64,000 nt of DNA from Coptis chinensis (lineage: Eukaryota > Streptophyta > Magnoliopsida > Ranunculales > Ranunculaceae): NCBI GenBank assembly GCA_015680905.1, contig CM027381.1:18577501-18641500 (forward strand), written 5' to 3'. A model generated the notes under the pieces. It had not been told where the DNA came from and did not search any database. It worked only from the letters and a program-made list of their open reading frames with translations. Numbering within the stretch: the first letter of the stretch is position 1; every line of letters starts with the position of its first letter. The translations under genes were made by a program, and so were the position numbers. Shown piece after piece: positions 22,441 through 35,225 of this stretch.

Positions 22441-23172
22441 GGGCCCAAGTATAATGCTATACGGCCCATAAGTTAAATGCTTGGATCAAGTGCAGTAGCG
22501 AGGCAGCAATATTGCTCCGAGTGGACTCTAGAGCCAACCACCTGTCAGTAAAATCAGAAAGCCAGCTAGGCAAAAGCCATGGAAAATCTTGACAAAAGAG
22601 AAAACGTGCAGAGGCGGGTTCATGGAGAGGAAAATCAACAGTGTTCAACCATAGCCCACTGTTTTGAGCAACACTATAAATTTTGATTTAGTTAGAAATA
22701 CAAATAGTCTTTCATTAAAATCAATGTTATTAGTAGAGTAGAAATAAGGTTGAAAAATTTGGAATGGTACGGTTTATGTTTATCAGTGGCAGCCTTTCAT
22801 TACCACCGACTTCACGCCGGAATCACGTACTCAGTGGAGAAGGAGAGGAGAAATTCCATTTTGTTTTGATATAAGAGAAGGGACAAATTAGGAAGTCGGA
22901 AATAAGTTCAGTTACTGCTAAGCGGGCTTTCAAATTATGCTGTAGTATAGTTGTATCCGCAACAAACAATGTAAGGTCAGAGTGCAATACGACACAAACA
23001 CATTTCTTTGAATCAGCAACCAAACTCACCAAGTCATAACAACTCCACAGTACGATGTCCTTTTAGACGAAGTATTACAACTCCGCTGTTTCGATAATTT
23101 TACTATAATATCTATCCCAATTCCCAACTTATATGAGAAAGAGTGACGAAGTTGGCTTATTACGCGTACATA

Positions 23173-23229
<57 letters not shown>

Positions 23230-23794
23230 CTGTTGTCCTATTGGCTTCAAGATCTTCTAGTATTGAAAATGAACGTTTTGTAGTTTTTTCCCGCTCCTTG
23301 ACTTTGACATGTCAGCTATTTTAATGTAGGTGTGAATCAAAGACTGATAGGAGTTGAGAAACAGCCTCAGTATAATTGTATGAAATGTTTAGTACCCAAT
23401 CTTTCGTTTATAAAGGGCACGGCCTTTATAAAAATAGTATTTTGCCTCGAGCTGGATATTTTGAGGCCTGAATAACAATTCAAGCACAGCTTGTTCCCAC
23501 AAAAAAAATGTGCTATAGGCCAAAAGCCATGCATCCAAAGGAGGCAAAATCAGAAGAAATATATATTGATACAAGTCATATGATCTGGAAATACGCTCCC
23601 AAGGCCTTATGTTAAATTTCATTACAAATGCTACTGTTTGCCATTACATCATAAGCTCGCAGATCTGACAAAAAACAAAAGGGCAGTATTCTTTTTATTT
23701 TGGAAGATCATTTGCTATATATACTTTCTGGGACCAGTCTGAGTACATCTGCCCAGCATACCTGCCAATGTGATCTTATAACTTGTCAAACCAT
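22441..23794. other. Intergenic spacer SKIP14-G6PD with (TA)n microsatellite
   Basis: No gene is supported. A (TA) dinucleotide run of about 48 bp occupies 23178-23226. The last 150 bp or so before 23795 should be the 3' UTR of the G6PD gene. Short frames here, including one of 63 codons at 22648-22457 and isoleucine-tyrosine repeats over the microsatellite, show no homology that I trust. Confidence 0.6.
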
Positions 23795-26700
23795 TTACAG
23801 GGTGGGCGGAATCCATATGTAGCCATGTGTTTGGACATAACCGGCCTTTGCTAGCAGCTCGTCTGCTTCCACTGGACCTCGGCTACCAGGTTTGTATGGA
23901 AGAGGCTTCAATTCACCTCTATCAATTTTGTGTAGCAAAGGAGTGAATATCTCCCACGCCGCCTAATGACAAAAAACTTGTCAGCATGAGGCCACCAGTG
24001 ATTAAAATTGAGGCGTGTTTGAACTGTGGAAGGTTTTCCCATGTAAAAATTCCTTTTTAATAGGAAATGTTGGATAAAACTCCTAAATTAGTACGAACTC
24101 TTTCACCACTTAGGTTTTTTTTTTGATAATTTAGCTTTTATTCCATTGATTCCCTTAAATCCCCTTTTTCCCAATGATGGCGGGATTCGAACCCAAGACC
24201 TTTGGGCCCAACCTCCCAAGTAGGGCAGAGAATCGGGTCGGCTACCCGACCTCGGGTTCGGGTCAATTTTCATATCCGTTATTCGGGTAGGATTCGGATT
24301 CGGGTATGTTGGGGTCGGATATAATTTGTGGACTTTTTTTGAATTTTTAGTGTTATCCGATCGGGTTCGGGTCGGGTTCGGGTATTAAATTTCGGATTTA
24401 ATCCGGTTCGGATTCGGATATTGTGAAACTATTCGGATTCGGATATAGCCATATCCGACCTGATCCCTGCCCTACTCCCAAGTCTTACGCAGTAGGCCAC
24501 TGGACACCTTCAAAAAGGGAGGGGCCTGACAGACAACCACACCACCAGAAGAATTACAATTTCATATATTCTCCCATTCTGCATAAAGGAACCAAAACAA
24601 ACAGGCCACTTATATTTTTGCAGAATGAAGGACTTAAATTAGGCGTCAACTCTACACAAAACCCATTAAAGTAGAACTGGTAATCAGTATATAAAGAGTC
24701 GTAATTGTGAGGGAAATTTTCAATAAGTGTGGGGACTAGAAGTTTCTGGTTGAAATAAAAGCTCTCGAGTAGAAAGAGTTCACACTAAAACCAACTAACC
24801 ACCAAGATTTCAGCCAAGATTTTCTTTGAAATGTGTGGAAATGATTGCCAGAAATCAAACACACCCTTAGTTACTTGTCTTACAAGGTACTTACCTTTAA
24901 CTCGTCCCTGCGGACAAAATGCTGCTGATCTCCGCGTATTCTGAAATAAAAAAAATTAAAATACAGTCAATTCTACAAGGCTGATCTTCATGTTTCCTGT
25001 GTATAATAGCTTCGCTAGTCACAGTGACACAATCCCAGACACGAACACATTTAAGCACGTTAATGTGTTTGTGACTTTGTGTAAAACATATTATTACAAC
25101 ATATGAAAAAGAATTATAGACTTAGTAACATACGTATCCAGAATTAAGCGCTCGTAAGCCTCTGGAATCGCAACTCCTTGGTAGCGTTGCCCATAAGAAA
25201 GGTCTAGTTCACTCTGTATTGTTGACATTTCTAGTCCAGGTTGTTTGACCTGAAGGAGAGAGAGCAGCCAAATGACCAGATATATCAAAATTATAGGAAA
25301 ATAAATAGCTTCAGTTCTCTGTACAACTTGTAACATAAAACCAGAAATGAGCAGGTAAGGTAAGAATTGGTAGAAATGGAGCAATCACTGTGGGCTGTGG
25401 CAGTTCTTGTACCAAATACTCTAAAAATTTGGTCAGCGTAGGTAAGTATACTATCTGGGGAGTAGGATAAGACGAAGGGAGTGGGTCCATTTTGGTTGGT
25501 ACCTTAAGATCAAGTACTTTTCTTACCACTACTAAAGATTGACCATAGACTCGGTCTTGGACTTAATATAGTGAGACGAGTATGAAGCAATGTTATCAGA
25601 CCTGGCCCGGACCTTGACCCAGCAAGGGGACCGGGTCACTGGGTTGGCGGTTCAACCAGTGGGTTGAACTGCACAAGTATTATTATATATTTCTAAACTA
25701 ATCTACACAAACAGAAACAATGTTTCCTCTCCACTGGATAGCGCGTGTTGTATTTTACCGAGATTCCCAAGTTCGAACCACCCACCTAGCAACTTTTGTT
25801 TGTTTTTAAAACTTTATTTTCATACAAACAGCATATTAAATTTGAATTTTGAGGAGGAAGTTTACATCAACAACACTAGGTAGATGCAGTGGCATGTTTA
25901 CTGATGAGCAACTGGGGTGACCAAGGTTCGAGCTAGGCTGGTTGTCAAAATTGGTTTTGGAATTTCTAAGATTTTCACAACTGGGTTAGTGGTTGGTCCA
26001 CTAGTTGAACCGTCCGATTGAACTGGGTTTGACAAAAACCGCCCGAGTTAGCCGGTTTGTGACTGAGTCATATGCTTAAACGATTTGATAGTAGACCCAA
26101 CCCGGTTAAGAGACCGGTTCACCAGTTTATCGGGTCAAACCGCCGAGCCAGCTAGCATAGTTAGTTTGGGTGATGATACCAAAGGTCTAGTGTACCCCGC
26201 CAACATTACCAAGTTATTGATCTCGTTTAAAACAGGCCTGCCAATCAGAAAATAAAAACTAATATATATTATCTTACTACTTATAAAAATCTGAGGTCGA
26301 ATGAACAGTATTTTCACCTCTGGCATTAGGGCAAAACGGTTATTTAGCTATTTTCATTTTATTTTTTTCACTGCTTTTGTCATTTTGTAGGGGCAAAATG
26401 GTAATTTTCAATTTTTTTAATTGTGCAGCATCGATTGGCTATGTTCTGAGAAAGTTGAACACATGGGTGCCTAACAGTAATTTCATAGATTTTATCTTTT
26501 AAAAACAACAGTGGGGCCTCTATGTTGGGAAGTGGAAAATAGATAATAATTGAATAAATGTCAATAGAGAATACTTGATGGCTTGTTCCTTGATGTTCTA
26601 CATATTTGCCTTGCTTGGATTTTTTGTTATTTAATATAAATTGTAATGAAATGTTGTAAATTCATTTACACAATTAAAACTACCATAAATATATCACCAC

Positions 26701-29700
26701 CTAAATACGTCCAAAACTTGAAAGACTACTAAATAGACATTCAAGTTCAGCCAATATAAATTCTTATGTTTTGTACCAGGAGGAGATTTATGAGGTTATT
26801 GACAACATAATTATTTTATTCCTCATGCTTCTAAAAGTTTAAATGTTCATTGTTTAACCGACTTTACTATACAACCTACTTGATATTGGGCTTCATCACC
26901 TAAAAACAAACTTTGTCGTCTATTAATTACCTTAACAAATGACATACACCAAAAGAGATTTCCCACCACGATTCCTACATATGAACCCTTACCAATACAT
27001 CACTCTTTAATAGGTTAATTATTCCAACACATTCTTATCAATGCACTGCACTTAAGTTGGATAATTACTCTGACTTCTTTTATATATCTCCGACCAGTAA
27101 TCTAATACACTGACCATATTATACCCCACCACATGCAGAGAACTTATCCACTTAAAACCTTTTTAACTCAGTTTCCATTCTACTTCTGCCGCTTATTGCA
27201 TGTATATAATTATATACTAACTACGATTTCTGCCCATTACCTACCCACTTGCAATTTATACAAACATTGCAAACCCCAAATACCTCTGCAAATGGCGACC
27301 CTTCAACATTATTGCATTAACGAAATTAATACGACTGATGGAGATTGGAAAATTATAGTTAGAGTGGGTAGAATAACAACTAATTACCCCACAAACGAAA
27401 TAATGACTTTAGATATATTGATCATCGATGAACATGTAAGTGCCACATATAACTATACTTTCACAGCCCTAACATAATACATAACAATTTTTAAATTACT
27501 ACAACTGTCATACATAACAGGAACATCAAATACACGCAAAAGTACCTAAACAAAGCGACAATTGTACAAATGCAGATTTACCAAATGGAACGATTTTCTC
27601 CATTCAAAATTAGTGGAATATATAACCTTACCTCTCATGGATATATCATCTACTTCAAATTGAGCATTATACATTGAAAACTATGAAAACCAAACCCATA
27701 GACTTTCTATAATATGGATTTTCATTTGTTAACTTTTATCAGTTGTCAACAAAAATCGATATATAACAAATACCTTACAAATAACAAAATATCCAAGTAT
27801 TCAGAAAATTCTTAAACGTACTTCAAACCCTATTTCATTTGTTTTTCTTATTGTTGTTTGTCTGATATCATTAGACATATCTATATATGGGGAGAACTGC
27901 GGAACAAAAAAAAAGGAAATAAATTGTATTGAGGGAAATAGAGCTCCAAAATGAAAAGTTGGTTATTTTTGTTAAATCCTAAAGGCTCTTACTTTATTCA
28001 TGCGCCAACTATTTTTATCTATTTTTGCAAGGGCTACGTGATAAAAGTAGCATTATGAGGAAACTGTGCAAAACAACTTCACGACCAAACGGTCCACAAC
28101 CATCTGGACAAAGCAATTCTCATCGTAACTTCTACAACTATTAAATATGTTAACGGTATATGAATATATTCAAAAAAAAAAAAAATCTTATATTTATATA
28201 CTTAATCCATTCTCGCTCGTAACAAAACCCAGTGTACTGTAGATAAATATGCAATTTCATCAATGGTTGCAGCAAAAGGATTTATCTAAATCTTGAAATT
28301 CTAGAAGTTGCAAATGTTCCGAACAAGTAATTTTCAACCACAAAAACATATTTGAACAAGAACATGTATATATGTAAAACAAGTAAATTTTTATCCACAG
28401 TTCATTTAGTAACAAGTACATTTTTTCTAGCTGAGAAAAGTTAACAAATAAAAATTCACATTTTGGAAAGTCTATGGGTTTGGTTTCCATAGTTTTCAAT
28501 GTATAGTGCGCCATTTGAAGTAGAGATGATATATCCATGAAAGGTGAGTTACATATTTCACTGATTTTGAATGGAGTAAATCAGTTCCATTTGGTAAACA
28601 TGTTTCTCTACAATTGTCGCTTGAACTTCACTATGAACTGTTTATGTATTTTTGCATGTATTTGATGTCCCTGTTATATATGACAGTTGCAGTAATTTAA
28701 AAATTGTTATGTATTATGTTAGGACTGTAAAAATATAGTTATATGTGACACTTATATATTCACCGATGAGCAACATATCAAAAGTCTTTATTTCATCTGT
28801 GGTGTAATCAGTTGCTTCCTAGAGTCTACTCACTCTAACTATAATTCTCTAATCTCCATCAGTGGTATAAATTTTGTTAATGCAATGGCATTGAAAGGTG
28901 ACCATTTGCGGAGGTACTTCGGATTTACAATATTTGTATAAATTGCAAGTGAGTAGTTAATGGGGTTGGAATCGTAGTTAGAATATATTTATATATATGG
29001 AATAAACGACAGAAGTAAAGGAAACTAAGTTAATTTTTTTTGAAGTGGGTAAGTTATTTGCATATTGTGGGGTATAATATGGTCAATGTATTATGTATTG
29101 GATTATTGGTTGGAGATATATAAAACAAGTCATAGTAATTATCCAACTTAAGTGTGTTGCATTGGTAAGGGTGTGCTAGTAATTATCCAACTAAAGAACG
29201 ATGCATTGGTAAGGGTTCATATGTAAAAAGCGTGGTGGGAAATCACTTTTGGTATATGTTATTTGTTAAGGTAATTAATAGACGGCAAAATTTGTTTTTA
29301 AGTGAGGAAGCCCACTATCAAGTAGGTTGTATAGTAAAGTTGGCTAAACAGTGAACATGTAAACTTTTAGAAACATAGGGAACAAAATAATTATGTTGTC
29401 AATAGCCTCTTAAATAGAGTCCTCCAACTGGTACAAATCAGAAGAATTTACATTGGTTGAACTTGAATGTCTATTTAGTAGTCTTTCAAGTTTTGGACGT
29501 ATTTAGGATTGAAGACACTGAATTTATTGAGAAGAGGAGTTTGAGCTATTTTAGAAGAAAAAGGACTGGACACACTCCAGGATATACCTCTTCATTACTA
29601 AGGACTTATATTTATAGTTGACTATATTCCTGACTTCAAACATTATGAGATACAATACATAATAGTAGTTGCTAGAAAGAGAATCCATAATAATAGTAAC

Positions 29701-32700
29701 TAAAAAATGTGGAAGCAATTCTCATGCTTATCTTTTTAGATACTATTCTTATGCATATCTTTCTAGAAACTCATATATTATTATGTATGGTATTTCATAA
29801 TGTTTTTAAAGTCTGGAATATAGTTGTAAACTATAAATATAAGTCTTTCGTAATGAAGAGGCATAATCTTGGTCCAGTCCTCTTTCCTCTGTAATAGCTC
29901 AAACTCCTCTTCTCAATAAATTCAGTGTTTGTCTTTAGTCCTAGTATTCAAGTTTCCTTATGTGTTCTACTACCAACATGGAGGTCCCCACCAATTGACA
30001 AAATTTTTAAAATATTTAAAATGTGAAATTACCGTTCTACCCCCTTATGTTCAATTTTCTCAAAACATGGAGGCCCAGTGATGTTGACACAATTGGAAAA
30101 AAAAACAATTTAAAAACAGTAAAATTACTGTTTACCCCTACAAAATGACAAAATAAATAATAATAAGCTGCGAAATGACTTTTCTGCCCCTTGTGACAGA
30201 CATGAGAACTGAGAAGTACTATTCATACGACCCCAGATTCTTTATACTATTTAGATTTAGAAGCTTTTTTTATTATTTTGTCTTGGCATGTACACTTTTG
30301 GGTTTCCAAGACAAAGATGGTACTTTTTATTGAGATAGTATATTATTATTATTATTATTATTTATTAATACAAGATTTCTACAAGAAAGTTTTAATCCAT
30401 AGTACGCAGATTCAACATAGTGAACATCTTCGTGATAAAAAAAAATGAGTGACATTTTCACTAGAAGTAGTTGAGAACTCAAAACCATCTCACATTTGTT
30501 CGATTTTCTTGGTTATCCCCCCCCACCGCGCATTGTCATATCTACCAAAATCATCCCTGAATCTATCGTAGGTCCACTTTTGGAATTGCAATGGAGACTT
30601 ATATTATTTTATTTTATACTATTTTCTGGGAGGAGGTGGCAAGTCAAAAATCGCAAAATGAAAAGAAGTAACTTGTTCCGAACAAAAAACAAACGAGTCA
30701 TTAGCATTTATAATCCTTGACAAAATATAGAAAGATTGGGTGTAACCTCGAGTCAAAAACTTACTGTAAGTTTCATGTACATGGCTTCTAAAGGCTGAAG
30801 CCGTATAACAAACTCATTTCTCCCTTGTTTCTTACCTGCGTAAACAGAAACTTAAATATAAGGCATTCCTTCATATCATTCTTAAACAGAGATAACTATT
30901 TGAAAAACTAGCTTGCAGTTAAGACATAATACTATGAAGCAACTAGCTAAATCTTTAAGTGTAGATTATAAATTGCTAAACAATCTTCCTCTACTTGGAA
31001 ATTCTAATTGCTTCAGATATTGATTTAAGAATAAAATGAAAAAAAGCTGGCATAGTGAGCAGCAGACTACTAAGCAGTCAAAAGTGGGATGAATCGCTAC
31101 TCAGATGGAGGCTGATATTTTGGATAGAATATCTACTAATTGACACTTGCTGCACTAATCAGCTCTATATTAGTAACTGAATGGCTTATCCGCTTTGTCT
31201 TACCAATAGTTGTAGCATTTCAGGTGTCTCAACTCTCAACTGTTTAGTTCCTTAATACAATATAACCACAACCATTAATCTTTTGCAGTTTTGGTTCCAG
31301 TTCTGTACGTAGAGGAACAATTACAGACATTAGAATCGTAGATACGTATCATTCTGGTTGATATAACTGTGCAATCAACACCAAATTACCAATAGTCGAA
31401 ACTAATGATCATGGACCACCCTAGACCCAAAGCCAGTACACCGAAGTACCCCCATCTAAACACAAAAGGGTCACTAAAAACTACCAAAGAAGAAAGGAAA
31501 GCAAGAAAACTGAAAATTACAAGAAACTGAAAATTAAAACACCACCAAACAGTCCATAGTAGCCTGTAAAAACCACCTCCCAAGGTGGTACCCTTTTATC
31601 CCTCGAATACTCGAAATCGAGTGTTGGTTTGTTTCGTATTCCTCCTCATCCAAGCCGTCATAATGACCACAGGATGGCTAGCCTCCTGCCTATTTATGGG
31701 GTAGGACCGTCCTACCTATAGAGAGACAAATTATGCGACCAGTTACTTGCAAACTTCAGAGAATTCTAAAACCGGCCTGTTGATTGATTCAACTCAAAAT
31801 GACTCTGAGTCCTTTAGCAAGTTCACCATTAACCCCATCTTCCCTCCTTCCACCACCACCGGTCACTTTCAACACCACCCACACCGGTCGTCGCCACTCC
31901 CATATCTCTCTCTTTGTTCCCCTTTTCTTTTTCTTTTTCTTTTACTTTTTCTTTACTCAATTTAACTCTTTCATATAGTTTGGTAAAATATGTGTTCTTT
32001 GATTACATCCATGTATCACTTCAAATTGTTAGCATCTAATTTTTTGATGCTATGTTGTTATAATCTCAAATTTGTTAATTGTTTGGTGGAATGGAATTGG
32101 GGATTCTTTGTTTCGACTAAAATAAAATAGTCAATAAATATGATGACCGGATTCCATTGGACGATGGCCGGTGCAGTGGGTAGCTGCTTTGGAGGTGCAA
32201 GGCACCTTTGTTCAGAACTTAGAAGAAGATGAATTGACTCATTGGGTTTTACTTTTCCTGATATTGTTACTATTGAATTGGAAGTTGGAACCTTTAAAAT
32301 AGGTGAGGAAGTCACTCTTTTTTGTCTCTCTATGGGTAGGATAGTCCTACCCCCATAAAGGGGCAGGACGCTAGCAATCCTCTAATGACTATCATCCGTC
32401 CAAAATCTTATATTAATTAGTTGTGGAAGTGTAACAAAATCTCATAACTTCCCAATTCCTCTAAACAAAACTACAGTCTGTCATTAACAATCAAAAACTG
32501 AATGCAATGGATTGTTTTTGGCTTAGAGAAGCCTTGTTTATGTTTGCTTGCTGATCAAGCAACTTAATATGGAAAACTGGAACCAAACAAAATGAAATCA
32601 CGTGCTAAAAGATAAAAAAAGGAAGGATTTCTGGGTAATCAAAGATCCATTCTAACAAAGAACTTTAAGTAAAAAACCATGCTTAGATGAGGAAGTTGAT

Positions 32701-35180
32701 TTGCTAGTTAAGCAACCTAAACAAAGACCTGGCACTATCAGTTATGCGACTTGCATCAGTATCATCTAACCGTATTTATGTTTCTAAATGATACCTCCCA
32801 CATGTACCGTTGTCTGTTTGTATCTTATATTCTTATCCTACATGGTTCGCTACTGCACACTGTAGCTATCTATACACTCTTCAGTGTTCTCTCTTCGATA
32901 TTCTCCCTAAAGTCTGTGCCACCTGTTAGCTACTGCACACTGTAGCTATCTATACACTCTTCAGTGTTCTCTCTTTGACATTCAGAGCTCCCTAAAGTCT
33001 GTGCCACCTGTTCTGCAGGGCACTGGTTTAGTGGTAGATTTGTGGTTTCAGACTAACAAGTGTAGTAGGATCCATTTACCCCTTCACTTGCTATGATGAC
33101 ACAACAGGTTAAACGTAATAAACTAATAATATAATGGTGATTTTCAACTTTTTTAACCGTTACATTAAAGTCACAAACTTCTACTTTCTCCCTGGTTTTA
33201 TAAAGTCTCGTGCTGAGGTCTGAGGGGGGATCAACCAATCAGCTCAATTTCAAACTCAATGCTGGCTTGAAAAGGAAAAAATTAAATTAAAAAAATTAAA
33301 TATAAACAATATTAATAGAGAGAGAGAGAGAGAGAGAGGCAGGATGAATGAAAAGCTAAAGAATGTACTTGAATCAAAATGAATTAACCATACATCTGAA
33401 GATGTCACCAGGTACTTCCTTAAATTGGACACGAATCTCCGCCTTCCTTGAATTTAAAGCTTTCCCTGCCTTGAGTATAAAAGGAACACCTGCGAGAAAC
33501 TATATATTGTTAACTACAGCGCTAAAATTCCTAATCACATAGAGACACCCCCTCAGGTCATAGTACATATACGACCAATATGATATGTATCTGCTGGCTA
33601 CAGAAGAAATATAGAAAGTTTATTTCACCTTCCCATCTTTCATTGTGTATTCGCAGAACCACAGTAGCAAAAGTTGGGGTGTTTGAGTGGTCTGAAACAG
33701 TTGAGTCATCTGTGTAGCCCTCATATTGTCCAAGAACAACTTCTTCATCCTCTATGGACATAACTGACTGAAGCACCTGAAATATGTCGTCATTAAAAAA
33801 GTAAGGATATGGTCCTATTCTCCCAAAGATAGCTTCCAATAATAATAAATAAATAAACTTTATGTTCTACATAAATTGATCTGAGGGTGTGAGAAGCTTA
33901 TAGCTTTGGAGATTTTGGGCAGGTTTAAATTGTGTTTCTGTGTTGGATAGGTCCAAAGGATCAAATCCGACAATTAAAAAACAGAAACAAGGTTATATTC
34001 CAAAAGTTCCAGTCTTTGCGTGACACAGGTTATGGTGGCAGTTAGGAAAGACTTGGGACTCTCTAGCATGCTTATTAAAGGCTATATCAACAACATCATG
34101 GCCAAGTGGTATGTTCCTAATCAGTTGGGTGTTAGAAGCAGCATCTTGGATACTGCCTGACTTCATAGGTAAATTAAACTCTATCATAAAGAGTCTCCTA
34201 TTAGAAGTCCAGGTATAAGAGGAGTGATCCTAATCTTCAGAGACAATAGAGCTGAAATTGATGGTGTCTATTCTACTAGTTTGGGCATAGGTGTAATTGT
34301 ATAAATAACAAAGCCGACATGGCACGGGTATTCGAAATGGAGCTTTGCTACAGGATGGAACAGGCTACAGCTTGTTCAAGGATGCAGCAGTTGAGCATTA
34401 CTCACATATGGTGCAAGGCGAACTTAAGAGCCGACTTTACTGTGAGGTATAGCTCAAGGTTGAAAAATGGCCAGGACACTTGGAGAAACAATAGACTTGA
34501 TCTCATTTCTAGGTTGGAATAGCCTTACAGGTATTACTACAGAATAAGTTAGGAAACTTATTTTGTAAATCTTGTAATTTCTGTTTAAATTGGTTCTAAT
34601 AAAGGATGGGCTTAATGCTCTCCCACCACTGTATCAATATTTCCTTTTTCTTTAAATTTTCATATGCCTATCTTGCTTGCCAAAAAATTAATAAATAAAA
34701 TAAAATAATAGTAAAAAATAAAAATGGAAGCTTATAGATCCATTTGCATTAGGGGAGAAGTGTAAGACCACCCCCCGCCCCCCCTTTCAACTCATTAAGT
34801 TATTGTTTACACTAGGGAATGAACTATTTGATAGAATCATTGTCACATTGGGTATGCAGTAAATATTGAAAAGGGGCCATAAAACAACATCATTTGGTGG
34901 AAGAGGATGAAGAAGCTGAATAAGAAATTCGGTGTAAGAGGAAAAATTGTGAATGATACCTTCACTTTCTCATCGCGGATGTGCTCAGGTCTAAGAGAAA
35001 CTGGTTTCTCCATAGCAACCAAACAAAGAACCTACAGCAATATTGAATAGTTTGTTAGTACACTCTGAAACAAAGCGTAGAGTTCAAACTTCAATACTTA
35101 ATATATGCTTCATTGATAAAAGATTATCTTTCTCATTTGAACAAAGGAAACCAACTATATGTTGCGAGTACCCAGCAAAA

Positions 35181-35225
<45 letters not shown>

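Larger units (their letters stand above)
26283..30245. mobile_element. Foldback element P2 (~4 kb) with convergent RPA-like arms
   Basis: The left arm (26283-27735) is the inverse of the right arm (28440-30245, interrupted by a MITE). Paired blocks include AATCTGAGGTCGAATGAACA with CCCCAGATTC, TTTTGTAGGGGCAAAATGGT with TGTTTACCCCTACAAAATGA, and TACGTCCAAAACTTGAAAGA with TTCAAGTTTTGGACGTATTT. They also include CAACCTACTTGAT and AAACTCTTTAAT-type segments. The arms hold the same RPA-like exons as P1, but here pointing inward. Left end ATCTTACTACTTATAAAAATC and right-end inverse ATCTAAATAGTATAAAGAATC both look like Helitron 5' ends, but no 3' hairpin was found. It fills most of G6PD intron 12. 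Confidence 0.75.

Noticed and set aside
22457-22648. 63-codon minus-strand frame between SKIP14 and G6PD
   Set aside because: Faint resemblance to LINE-derived text, but too short and without diagnostic residues to call.
23026-23324. Frames with long Ile-Tyr repeats on both strands
   Set aside because: They are translations of a (TA)n microsatellite.
24180-24215. GGTTCGAATCC B box suggesting a tRNA gene
   Set aside because: No cloverleaf can be formed; it is the internal promoter remnant of a SINE.
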